Position numbers and translations under genes: made by a program
The notes under the pieces: model-generated
Databases searched by the model: none
Seen by the model: only the letters and a program-made list of their open reading frames with translations
Told to the model about the DNA's origin: nothing
Assembly: GCF_009617595.1 (NCBI RefSeq)
Contig: NZ_WIXK01000012.1
Location: 1-64,000, forward strand
Length of the DNA stretch: 64,000 nt
DNA from: Tritonibacter aquimaris
Lineage (GTDB): Bacteria > Pseudomonadota > Alphaproteobacteria > Rhodobacterales > Rhodobacteraceae
Direction of reading: 5' to 3'
Part shown: positions 1-7,495 of the stretch, piece after piece
Position numbering within the stretch: position 1 is the stretch's first letter
Layout: each line of letters begins with the position of its first letter

Positions 1-1444
1 CATTTGCGTAGTCAAACGCATCCTGCCAGCCCATGCGGCGGCCAACCTCTGCGATAATATCCCAATCCGCGCGCGCCTTGCCCGGCGCGGGCAGAAATGG
101 GCGCTGGCGTGACATGCGGCGTTCGGAATTGGTGACCGTGCCGGATTTTTCACCCCAGCCCAAGGCGGGCAGCAGCAGATCACAGCAGGCATTCGTGTCT
201 GTATCAACAACAATATCGCTGGCCACGGAAAAGGGCACCGCCCGTATCGCCGCCGCCACCTGATCGGCCTCGGGCATCGACACCGCCGGGTTGGTCGACA
301 TCACCCACAGCGCCTTGATGCGGCCATCGGCGCAGGCGCGAAACAGATCCACCGCCTTGAGCCCGGCCTTATCGGCCATGCGCGGCGCGTTCCAGAACCC
401 CTGCACTGTGTCGCGGTGATCTGCGTTTTCCAGATCCAGATGGCACGCGAGCATATTGGCCAGCCCACCAACCTCACGCCCGCCCATCGCATTGGGCTGG
501 CCGGTCATGGAAAACGGCCCCTGCCCGGCGTTGCCAATGCGCCCGGTCGCCAGGTGGCAATTGATGATCGCGTTGACCTTATCGGTGCCACAGGACGACT
601 GATTCACCCCCTGACTATAAAGCGTCACCACGTTTTTGGTGCTGCACCACAGTTCAAGGAACTGGGCAATTTCATCCTCGCTCACCCCACAGGGATGCGC
701 GGTTTCAGCCGCCGCAAGCGCTGCCTCCAGCCCATCCACATGTTGGGCGACATAGGCGTGATCAATCAGATCGCGTGCCGCAATTTCACGTAGCAAACGG
801 TTGAACAGCGCCGCATCTCCATCGGGGCTGATCGCCAGATGCAGATCGGCTTCCTGCGCGGTGGTGGTACGGCGGGGATCCACCACCACAACTTTCATCT
901 CAGGGCGCGCCAGCCGCGCGGCCTCTAGGCGACGATACAGAACCGGATGACACCAGGCGGTGTTTGATCCCACCAGCACCACCAGATCCGCCTGCTCGAA
1001 ATCTTCATACTGGCCCGGCACCGTGTCTGCACCAAAGGCCCGTTTGTGCCCGGCAACAGATGACGCCATACAAAGCCGCGAATTGGTGTCGATATTGGCC
1101 GACCCAATAAAGCCCTTCATCAGCTTATTGGCGACGTAGTAATCCTCTGTCAGCAACTGACCCGAGACATAAAACGCCACGCTATCAGGGCCATGTTCAC
1201 GGATCGCGGCCTGAAATTTTTCGGCCACCATCCCCAGCGCATGATCCCAGCTGACGCCACGCCCCTTCAGCTGTGGTGCAAGCAGCCGCCCTTCCATGCC
1301 AATGGTCGCGCCAAGCGCGGTGCCCTTGGAACACAGGCGGCCAAAGTTTGCCGGATGATCGGGATCACCGCGTACCGAACCATCCGGCGCTGCCAGCACA
1401 CCACAGCCAACACCACAATAGGGACAGGTGGTACAGATACTCAT
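1..1444 (-). CDS. nasA: Assimilatory nitrate reductase catalytic subunit (3' end beyond window)
   Basis: Molybdopterin-dependent cytoplasmic nitrate reductase that converts nitrate to nitrite for assimilation. About 481 residues are visible, reading leftward; the C-terminal part lies outside the window. The N-terminus MSICTTCPYCGVGCGV carries the CxxCxxxC part of a 4Fe-4S site, with the fourth Cys in GRLCSKG. Further motifs typical of the NapA/NasA branch follow, including NIDTNSRLCMAS, YSQGVNQSS and GQPNAMGGREVGG. The ATG overlaps the stop of the upstream FAD oxidoreductase (ATGA), so the two are translationally coupled. It is the last visible gene of nrtA-nrtB-nrtCD-nasB-nasA. Family assignment is firm; that it is assimilatory follows from the operon and the lack of a Tat signal. 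Confidence 0.93.
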   Translation of the reverse strand, partial: MSICTTCPYCGVGCGVLAAPDGSVRGDPDHPANFGRLCSKGTALGATIGMEGRLLAPQLKGRGVSWDHALGMVAEKFQAAIREHGPDSVAFYVSGQLLTEDYYVANKLMKGFIGSANIDTNSRLCMASSVAGHKRAFGADTVPGQYEDFEQADLVVLVGSNTAWCHPVLYRRLEAARLARPEMKVVVVDPRRTTTAQEADLHLAISPDGDAALFNRLLREIAARDLIDHAYVAQHVDGLEAALAAAETAHPCGVSEDEIAQFLELWCSTKNVVTLYSQGVNQSSCGTDKVNAIINCHLATGRIGNAGQGPFSMTGQPNAMGGREVGGLANMLACHLDLENADHRDTVQGFWNAPRMADKAGLKAVDLFRACADGRIKALWVMSTNPAVSMPEADQVAAAIRAVPFSVASDIVVDTDTNACCDLLLPALGWGEKSGTVTNSERRMSRQRPFLPAPGKARADWDIIAEVGRRMGWQDAFDYAN

Positions 1445-2796
1445 TGCGCCACCTCATATTGAACAGCACCCGCAGTGCGGATCGCTGCCATCATCTGATG
1501 ACCTTGTGTCATCTGGCTAAGGTTTGGGCCGCTGCAGCCGCAGATCTCTGCGTTAGCCGGTAAGGCTGCAACGGCCACCATAGGGTCCAGCGGCTCCCCC
1601 CTCTGAAAGGCGGGGCCAAAGATCAGCGTCTCCCGCATGTCAGAGATATCTTGCTTGTCGCGTATCAGATTGAAAAACCAATTGCTGTCGCTGGTGTCGC
1701 CATAAAACACCGCCCCCACCACGTGGTTGCCCTCCAGCACCAGCCGTTTGTAGACGCTGCGCGCCGGGTCGCGAAACACAATGTCTTGGCGCGTGTCACT
1801 TGTGGCAAAATCCCCGGCTGAAAACAGATCGCAGCCGGTCACCTTCAATTTGGTCGAAAGCTCCTTTGGCACAAATACGGCTTTTTGCCCTATTAGGGTC
1901 TCAGCCAGCACTTTTGCCTGCTCATAAAGCGGGGCCACCAGACCAAACAACGCGCCTTTATGTTCAACGCATTCGCCCACCGCATAGATGTTTTCATCTG
2001 AGGTGCGCAGTTGATCATCCACCTCAATGCCGCGCCCCACTGCAAGGCCCGCCTGCTGAGCCAGCGCCACATTGGGGCGAATGCCAACGGCCATCACCAA
2101 CAGATCACAAGGCAGTTCGGTGCCATCCTCAAGCAAAAGCGCCCGCACTTTGCCATCTTCGCCCAGAATTTCCTTGGAATTCGCACCACATTTCACCGTG
2201 ATGCCTTTGTCCACCAGCGCCTTGCGCAGCAGAGAACCCGCCGCCTCATCCAGCTGGCGTTCCATCAGATGGCCCATCAAATGCACCACCGTCACATCGA
2301 CGCCGCGCGCTGCCATGCCCGCCGCCGCCTCAAGCCCAAGCACACCGCCGCCAATGACAACCGCGCGCTTGCCAGCACCCAACGCCATCATGCGCTTGGT
2401 GTCTTCCAGATCGCGATAGGCAATCACGCCCTCCAGATCATTGCCCGGCAACGGGATCATAAACGGGTTGGACCCGGTGCCAAAGATCAGCCTGTCATAA
2501 GCCAGCACATCACCGTTTTCCGCCGTTACGGTTTTGGCCGCGCGGTCGATTGCCACCACTTTCTCACCAAAGCGGCAGCGCACGCCCCGCGCGCCATACC
2601 AGTCATCGTCGTGGGTCACGATGTCCTGGTAGGTCTGATCGCCCGCCAGCACCGGCGACAGCATAATGCGATTGTAGTTGCCGCGCGGCTCGGCGTTGAA
2701 CAGGGTGACATCCACCTCAGCGCCCGCGTCAAACAGATGCTCCAGCACCCGGCCCGACGCCATGCCTGCACCAATAACTATGATCTTTTGTGTCAT
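1441..2796 (-). CDS. nasB: NirB-type FAD/NAD(P)H oxidoreductase, probable electron donor to NasA
   Basis: A 451-residue FAD-dependent pyridine nucleotide-disulphide oxidoreductase resembling the N-terminal third of the nitrite reductase large subunit NirB. It probably passes electrons from NAD(P)H to NasA. An FAD-binding Rossmann motif (IVIGAGMASGRVLEHL) lies near residues 5-20 and an NAD-binding motif (AVVIGGGVLGLEAAAG) near residues 145-160. The end carries EICGCSGPN, which looks like the first Cys pair of the BFD-type 2Fe-2S domain of NirB, but no second Cys pair follows and the sirohaem part is absent. It sits 3 bp after nrtCD and overlaps nasA by 4 bp. The nasB name rests on context. Confidence 0.85.
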   Translation of the reverse strand: MTQKIIVIGAGMASGRVLEHLFDAGAEVDVTLFNAEPRGNYNRIMLSPVLAGDQTYQDIVTHDDDWYGARGVRCRFGEKVVAIDRAAKTVTAENGDVLAYDRLIFGTGSNPFMIPLPGNDLEGVIAYRDLEDTKRMMALGAGKRAVVIGGGVLGLEAAAGMAARGVDVTVVHLMGHLMERQLDEAAGSLLRKALVDKGITVKCGANSKEILGEDGKVRALLLEDGTELPCDLLVMAVGIRPNVALAQQAGLAVGRGIEVDDQLRTSDENIYAVGECVEHKGALFGLVAPLYEQAKVLAETLIGQKAVFVPKELSTKLKVTGCDLFSAGDFATSDTRQDIVFRDPARSVYKRLVLEGNHVVGAVFYGDTSDSNWFFNLIRDKQDISDMRETLIFGPAFQRGEPLDPMVAVAALPANAEICGCSGPNLSQMTQGHQMMAAIRTAGAVQYEVAQ

Positions 2797-2799
2797 GGG

Positions 2800-4506
2800 C
2801 TACTCCGCAGCAATCGGCTTGGCCGCTGCTTTTGGTTTCGGCTTGGCGCCGTGTTCGTATTCCTCAAGGAAGTCGAGCACGTCCTGGCGATAGCGGTAAT
2901 AATCCGGATGCTCGAGCAATGCCTTGCGGGTGCGCGGCCGTGGCAGATCCACATCGACAATCTTGCCGATGGTGGCCTGGGGACCATTGGTCATCATCAC
3001 CACGCGATCCGCCAAAAGGATCGCCTCATCCACATCATGGGTCACACAGATTGCGGTCACTTTGGTGCGCGACCACACTTCCATCAGCACTTCCTGCAAT
3101 TCCCAGCGGGTCAGGCTGTCGAGCATGCCAAACGGCTCATCCAGCAGCAAAAGTTTCGGCGACAGCGCAAAGGCGCGCGCAATCCCCACCCGCTGCTGCA
3201 TCCCGTTTGACATCGACGATGCGGGCTTATCCATCGCATCGGCCAGCCCAACGCGCTCAAGATAGTATTCCACCACATCCTGACGCTCTGCCTGGCTTGC
3301 CTTGGGATAAACCTTATCAACCCCGATGGCGCAGTTTTCCCGCGCGCTCAGCCAGGGGAACAGGTTTGGCGATTGAAACACCACCGCGCGCTCAGGATCG
3401 GCGCCCTCGACGTGTTTGCGATCAAGCTTGATCGCGCCTTTTGAGATCTCATTCAGCCCCGCCGCCATAGTCAGCACCGTGGATTTGCCACAGCCCGAAT
3501 GGCCGATCAGCGAGATGAATTCACCCTTGTTGACCTGCAGATTGAAATCTTCCACCACGGTCAGCGGCCCCTTGGGGGTTGGGTAGATCTTGTGCAGCTG
3601 TGAAAAATCGAGAAACCGCTCCTCGATCATCGATTTTGACGCCTCGCTCACCGCCGCAGGCACACCGTGGATCGGGGTCACATCCGGCAGTTTGGTGCTG
3701 CCTTCGGCCTTGGCCTCAATGCCCACATCCATCAGATAGTTGGTCACCTGCATCCGCAGCTGTTTGAACCCTTCATGATGGTTCATCTCGCTGCGCTCAC
3801 GCGGGCGCGGAATGTTCACTTTGAACTCTTCGCCAAGGCTGCCATCCGGGTTAAGCGCAATAATGCGATCCGCCAGCAAAATCGCCTCATCCACATCATT
3901 GGTGATCAGCACGCAGGTCTTTTTGTCCGCCTGCCAGATCGCCTCGATCTCATCGGCCAGATTGGCCCGCGTCAACGCATCCAGCGCCGACAAAGGTTCA
4001 TCCAGCAATAAAACCTCAGGGTCCATTGCCAGCGCCCGCGCCACATTCACCCGCTGGCGCATCCCGCCCGACAATTCCGCCGGACGGCGCCCAGTGGCGT
4101 GGCCAAGGCCAACCATCTTGATGTAATGCGCCACTTTTTCAGCCTTTTCACCAGCTGACAGATTGGGAAACATCGTATCCACCGCCAGGCTTACATTGCC
4201 CTGAACCGTGAGCCACGGCATCAATGAATAGCTCTGGAAAATCACCCCGCGTTCCGGCCCCGGCCCGGTGATCGGCGTGCCCTTGAATGTCACCTCTCCC
4301 CGTGTCGGGCTCTCCAGCCCGGCCATCAGGTTGATCAGCGTGGTCTTGCCGCTGCCGGAAAACCCCAACAGCACCAGAAATTCACCCTCTTCAACCTTAA
4401 GATCAATGCCCTTCAACACCTCGGTCTTCGCCGCGCCGTCGCCAAAGCTTTTGAAAACCTTGTTGAATTCCATTACCGTTGATTGCTTCGCTGTCATGTC
4501 GATCAC
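2800..4506 (-). CDS. nrtC: Fused two-domain nitrate ABC transporter ATPase (NrtCD-type)
   Basis: A 568-residue protein with two complete ABC ATPase domains (about residues 12-245 and 292-545) joined by a linker, energising nitrate import through NrtB. Domain 1 has Walker A GFSGSGKTTL, signature LSGGMRQRV and Walker B LLLDEPLSALD, but its H-loop reads ITNDVDEA, with Asn in place of the switch His. Domain 2 has Walker A GHSGCGKSTV, a divergent signature MSNGMQQRV, Walker B LLLDEPFGMLD and a normal H-loop VTHDVDEA. The NrtA-like C-terminal sensor domain of cyanobacterial NrtC is absent. The GTG start overlaps the nrtB stop (GTGA); an ATG three codons on (4497) is an alternative. Confidence 0.92.
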   Translation of the reverse strand: MIDMTAKQSTVMEFNKVFKSFGDGAAKTEVLKGIDLKVEEGEFLVLLGFSGSGKTTLINLMAGLESPTRGEVTFKGTPITGPGPERGVIFQSYSLMPWLTVQGNVSLAVDTMFPNLSAGEKAEKVAHYIKMVGLGHATGRRPAELSGGMRQRVNVARALAMDPEVLLLDEPLSALDALTRANLADEIEAIWQADKKTCVLITNDVDEAILLADRIIALNPDGSLGEEFKVNIPRPRERSEMNHHEGFKQLRMQVTNYLMDVGIEAKAEGSTKLPDVTPIHGVPAAVSEASKSMIEERFLDFSQLHKIYPTPKGPLTVVEDFNLQVNKGEFISLIGHSGCGKSTVLTMAAGLNEISKGAIKLDRKHVEGADPERAVVFQSPNLFPWLSARENCAIGVDKVYPKASQAERQDVVEYYLERVGLADAMDKPASSMSNGMQQRVGIARAFALSPKLLLLDEPFGMLDSLTRWELQEVLMEVWSRTKVTAICVTHDVDEAILLADRVVMMTNGPQATIGKIVDVDLPRPRTRKALLEHPDYYRYRQDVLDFLEEYEHGAKPKPKAAAKPIAAE

Positions 4507-5582
4507 CGGTTGTTGGTAAAGGTAAACAGGGACTGGATCGCATACATCATCCGATCGAGCAGGAAGCCGATGATGCCAATGGTAAAGACCGCCACCATGA
4601 TTTTCGCCAATGACTGGCTCGATCCGTTTTGGAACTCATCCCAGACAAATTTGCCAAGGCCCGGATTCTGCGCCAGCATTTCCGCCGCAATCAGCACCAT
4701 CCAGCCCACACCCAACGACAGACGCAGCCCGGTAAAGATCAACGGCAGCGCCGAGGGCAGCACCAGTTTGGTGATCTTGGTCCAGGTGTTCATTTTCAGA
4801 ACCTTGGACACATTGACCAGATCCTTGTCGATCGACGACACCCCCAGCGCGGTGTTGATCAGGGTTGGCCACAGCGAACACAGGGTCACCGTGATCGCCG
4901 ACACCAGAAACGATTTGGTAAACAGCCCGTCATTGGTGGTGTAGGTCGCCGACACGATCATGGTCACAATCGGCAACCACGCCAGCGGCGACACCGGTTT
5001 GAAAATCTGAATAAGCGGGTTCAATGCCGCATTGGCAGTTTTTGAAAGCCCGGCTGCAATCCCCATTGGCACCGCCACCGCCGTGGCAATCAAAAAGCCA
5101 AAGAACACGGTTTTGATCGAAGTCCAGATCTGCGCGTAATAGGTCGGCTTGCCGGTATATGCGCGCTCTTTGACCTTATCTTCCTTGCCCGCTGCGATCA
5201 GCTTGGCATTGCGCGCGTCCTGACGCTCATAAAAGGCAGCTTCTTTTTCCCGCTCGCGTTTTGCATCCGCATTGAGGTTTTCCACCTGCTCCCAAACCTG
5301 CGCCGGGCCCGGAATGGCCCCAAGCGAGGTCTGCACCTGCGGCGCAAGCCACCCCCACAAAAGCAAAAACCCCGCAATCGCACAAAGCGGCACCCCCAAA
5401 AGCTGCCAGATCTCCCGCCCCTGTGCTTTGGGGTTATCACCTGCAACGGCTTTCAGGATCGGGGTCATCCAGGCCAGGCCAAACACCTGAAACCAGGCAT
5501 CCGCTTTATTGATCCGGGCAAACAGGCGTTCCTTCTTGGCCGCGCGCGCCGCATCGTCACTACTAAAATCTACAGAGGTCAT
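4503..5582 (-). CDS. nrtB: Nitrate ABC transporter permease
   Basis: Inner-membrane permease of the nitrate importer, 359 residues from the chosen ATG. That ATG is preceded by GAAGGACG at ribosome-binding distance; an in-frame upstream extension of 29 codons has no such site. One hydrophobic segment lies near residues 60-80, followed by a charged, lysine/glutamate-rich insert and then the usual binding-protein-dependent permease core with about five membrane segments. The EAA-type loop lies near SKVLKMNTWTKITKLVLPSA. The charged insert of about 70 residues after the first helix is longer than in classical NrtB. The gene is coupled to nrtCD by a 4-bp overlap and separated from nrtA by a 116-bp spacer with a strong hairpin. 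Confidence 0.92.
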   Translation of the reverse strand: MTSVDFSSDDAARAAKKERLFARINKADAWFQVFGLAWMTPILKAVAGDNPKAQGREIWQLLGVPLCAIAGFLLLWGWLAPQVQTSLGAIPGPAQVWEQVENLNADAKREREKEAAFYERQDARNAKLIAAGKEDKVKERAYTGKPTYYAQIWTSIKTVFFGFLIATAVAVPMGIAAGLSKTANAALNPLIQIFKPVSPLAWLPIVTMIVSATYTTNDGLFTKSFLVSAITVTLCSLWPTLINTALGVSSIDKDLVNVSKVLKMNTWTKITKLVLPSALPLIFTGLRLSLGVGWMVLIAAEMLAQNPGLGKFVWDEFQNGSSQSLAKIMVAVFTIGIIGFLLDRMMYAIQSLFTFTNNR

Positions 5583-5621
5583 GATGCGTCCTTCACATCG
5601 TCTATTTGGGTCGGGAAATGG

Positions 5622-5670
5622 GATGGCGGGTGGGGCAATGCCGCCTTGGCGGCGCGCGTCACCCCCCATC
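5622..5670 (-). other. Intercistronic hairpin between nrtA and nrtB
   Basis: An inner stem GCCGCC-TT-GGCGGC (5640-5653) is flanked by an outer pairing of GATGGCGGGTG (5622-5632) with CACCCCCCATC (5660-5670), 10 of 11 positions complementary. No U-tract follows in the nrtB direction, so this is more likely an mRNA-stabilising or attenuating structure than a full terminator. Such a hairpin could raise the amount of binding protein relative to permease. Confidence 0.55.
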
Positions 5671-5698
5671 CCTTTGGTCCTTGCGGATGTGGGATGGT

Positions 5699-7078
5699 TC
5701 AGCCTTGAACCGCGTTGCCAACAACCTTTTGCGCACCTTTCAGGCCAATCGGCAGGCTCTCAAGGTAGGCGTTCGGCGCTTTGCCATCATAGGGGATGCC
5801 ATCGATGATATCGGCAGGCGGCGTTGGCGCTTTGTAGCCGTCACTGTCCCAGGGGAAATCCGCCTCATTGGCGAGGCCCTCTTCCACCAAAAGCTTTGCC
5901 GCCTCCAGATAGATCTCGGGCTTATAGACCGATTTTGCCACCTCATCATACCAGCTGTCGGATTTGGCCTCGGGGATCTGGCCCCAACGGCGCATCTGGG
6001 TCAGATACCAGACCGCATCGGAATAAAACGGATAGGTCGCATTATAGCGGAAGAACACGTTGAAATCGGGCACTTCGCGCTTGTCACCTTTTTCATATTC
6101 AAAGGTGCCAGTCATTGAGTTCGCGATCACATCGTAATCCGCCCCCACATATTCTGAACGGCTCAGGATCTCGACTGCGGCTTCGCGATTGGCATTGTCG
6201 TTTTCATCCAACCACATCGCCGCGCGGATCAGCGCCTTGGTGATGGCCAGCGTGGTCTGCGGGTTTTCGTCGATGAACTCCTTCGACAGGCCAAACACTT
6301 TTTCCGGGTTGTTTTTCCACAGCTCATAATCGGTGATCACCGGCACGCCGATGCCTTTGAACACCGCCTGCTGGTTCCACGGCTCACCCACGCAATAGCC
6401 ATAGATCGTGCCTGCTTCCATGGTTGCGGGCATCTGCGGCGGCGGGGTCACCGACAACAGCACATCCGCGCCGATCTGGCCGGAAATATCTTTGGGCGAA
6501 TAATAGCCCGGCTCCAGCCCACCCGCGGCCAGCCAGTAGCGCAGCTCATAGTTATGGGTCGACACCGGGAACACCATGCCCATGTTGAACGGCTTGCCCT
6601 GATCTTTGTAATCTTCCACCACCGGTGCCAATGAGGCCGCCGAAATCGGGTGCTGCGGGCGACCATCTTCCATTTTGGGCACATGCGGCAGCATCTGCTC
6701 CCAGATCTCATTTGAAACGGTAATGCCGTTGCCATTCAGATCCATCGAAAACGGCGTCACAATATGGGCCATGGTGCCATAGCCAATGGTCGCCGCCAAA
6801 GGCTGACCCGCCAGCATATGCGCACCATCCAGCTGGCCATCAATCACCCCATCCAAGAGCACTTTCCAATTGGCCTGCGCCTCCAGGGTCACAAACAGAC
6901 CTTCATCCTCGAAATAGCCGTTCTCATAAGCCACAGCCAAAGGCGCCATATCTGTCAGTTTGATAAAGCCAAATTTCAACTCATCTTTTTCCACATCCAA
7001 AAGCTCGGCAAAGGCCGGAACTGCCAGGCAGGTGGTCAAAGCGGAAGTTGCTGCAAGGGTGGCGATTATGCGTTTCAT
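5699..7078 (-). CDS. nrtA: Periplasmic nitrate-binding protein of the ABC importer
   Basis: NrtA/CmpA-family solute-binding protein of 459 residues that captures nitrate (possibly nitrite) in the periplasm and delivers it to NrtB. The start [16 protein letters not shown] follows GAGGACGCA and opens a signal peptide of about 24 residues ending AVPAFA-E. Family landmarks include [35 protein letters not shown] and [14 protein letters not shown]. The signal peptide separates it from cytoplasmic NasS, a close relative that senses nitrate. It is the first gene of the transport/reduction operon and lies downstream of a leader containing an ANTAR-type hairpin and a terminator. Confidence 0.93.
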   Translation of the reverse strand: MKRIIATLAATSALTTCLAVPAFAELLDVEKDELKFGFIKLTDMAPLAVAYENGYFEDEGLFVTLEAQANWKVLLDGVIDGQLDGAHMLAGQPLAATIGYGTMAHIVTPFSMDLNGNGITVSNEIWEQMLPHVPKMEDGRPQHPISAASLAPVVEDYKDQGKPFNMGMVFPVSTHNYELRYWLAAGGLEPGYYSPKDISGQIGADVLLSVTPPPQMPATMEAGTIYGYCVGEPWNQQAVFKGIGVPVITDYELWKNNPEKVFGLSKEFIDENPQTTLAITKALIRAAMWLDENDNANREAAVEILSRSEYVGADYDVIANSMTGTFEYEKGDKREVPDFNVFFRYNATYPFYSDAVWYLTQMRRWGQIPEAKSDSWYDEVAKSVYKPEIYLEAAKLLVEEGLANEADFPWDSDGYKAPTPPADIIDGIPYDGKAPNAYLESLPIGLKGAQKVVGNAVQG

Positions 7079-7117
7079 ATTGCGTCCTCTGTCAGGTCTC
7101 ATGGCCTTTTGGCCAAG

Positions 7118-7174
7118 AAAAAAAGCCGCTTGAACCCAGGGCCGGGAGGGCGGCCCAGGGTCTCAAGCGGCTTT
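7118..7174 (-). terminator. Leader terminator upstream of nrtA
   Basis: Read on the minus strand, a long stem forms between AAAGCCGCTTGA (7174-7163) and its complement at 7133-7122, extended inward by CCCTGGGCCG pairing with one bulge and one mismatch. Seven U residues follow (7124-7118). It sits about 40 bp before the nrtA ATG, so it would stop transcription before the operon unless antiterminated. Its position after an ANTAR-type hairpin fits NasT/NasR-type control. Confidence 0.85.
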
Positions 7175-7180
7175 GCTGTT

Positions 7181-7225
7181 GCGAGATCTTACCGTCCCGC
7201 TTGGCTTGGAACGCCATTGTTCCAA
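7181..7225 (-). promoter_or_regulatory. ANTAR-type RNA hairpins in the nrtA leader
   Basis: On the minus strand, TTGGAAC-AATGGC-GTTCCAA (7225-7206) forms a perfect 7-bp stem with a six-base loop having A at position 1 and G at position 4, as known for the first hairpin recognised by ANTAR proteins. Five bases on, GCGGGA and TCTCGC (7200-7181) form a weaker six-pair stem with one G-U and an eight-base loop; this second hairpin does not match the A1/G4 hexaloop rule well. The terminator follows at once. The likely binder is NasT at 9988-10545. Confidence 0.75.
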
Positions 7226-7436
7226 AATCCTGTGATCACCATTAAAAACGCAGCCCACAGGATCAAGCATCCCCCCGCCCCTCACCGCCACCACGCCAAG
7301 GGTGCTGCATTTCAAGCCCTGTTTTTCTGCATCTGCACAATTGTTGAGCAGCGCAAAAACCGACCTATCGACCCAGCGCATAAAACCACCGGGCTGCCAT
7401 CGCGGATCTGCCCAGCAATGGATTCGGCACACACAG

Positions 7437-7467
7437 AAAAGCCCACCCCGGCTGGGGTGGGCTTTTT
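7437..7467. terminator. Bidirectional terminator after the chemoreceptor gene
   Basis: A perfect 9-bp stem GCCCACCCC / GGGGTGGGC (7441-7449, 7454-7462) with a four-base loop, flanked by AAAA on the left and TTTTT on the right. On the minus strand it terminates the chemoreceptor transcript, whose stop codon is 29 bp upstream. Confidence 0.85.
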
Positions 7468-7495
7468 ATGGGTCACAGGCCTGTCTGGCTGGGGA

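Larger units (their letters stand above)
7079..7495 (-). promoter_or_regulatory. 417-bp nrt leader and promoter region
   Basis: The gap between nrtA and the chemoreceptor gene holds, in the direction of nrtA transcription, the chemoreceptor terminator (7467-7437), a presumed nrt promoter zone (about 7430-7230), the ANTAR-type hairpins and the leader terminator. I saw no convincing sigma-54 -24/-12 element or NtrC dyad. No open frame in it looks like a gene. Confidence 0.6.

Noticed and set aside
2011-3210. A 399-codon open frame on the plus strand, opposite nasB and nrtCD
   Set aside because: It lies wholly antisense to two well-recognised genes, is rich in His, Gln and Arg as expected of an antisense frame in high-GC DNA, and shows no motif.
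7226-7436. NtrC dyad or sigma-54 promoter for nrtA
   Set aside because: A TGCGC...GTGCA pairing near 7335-7360 has the wrong spacing and no -24/-12 element follows.
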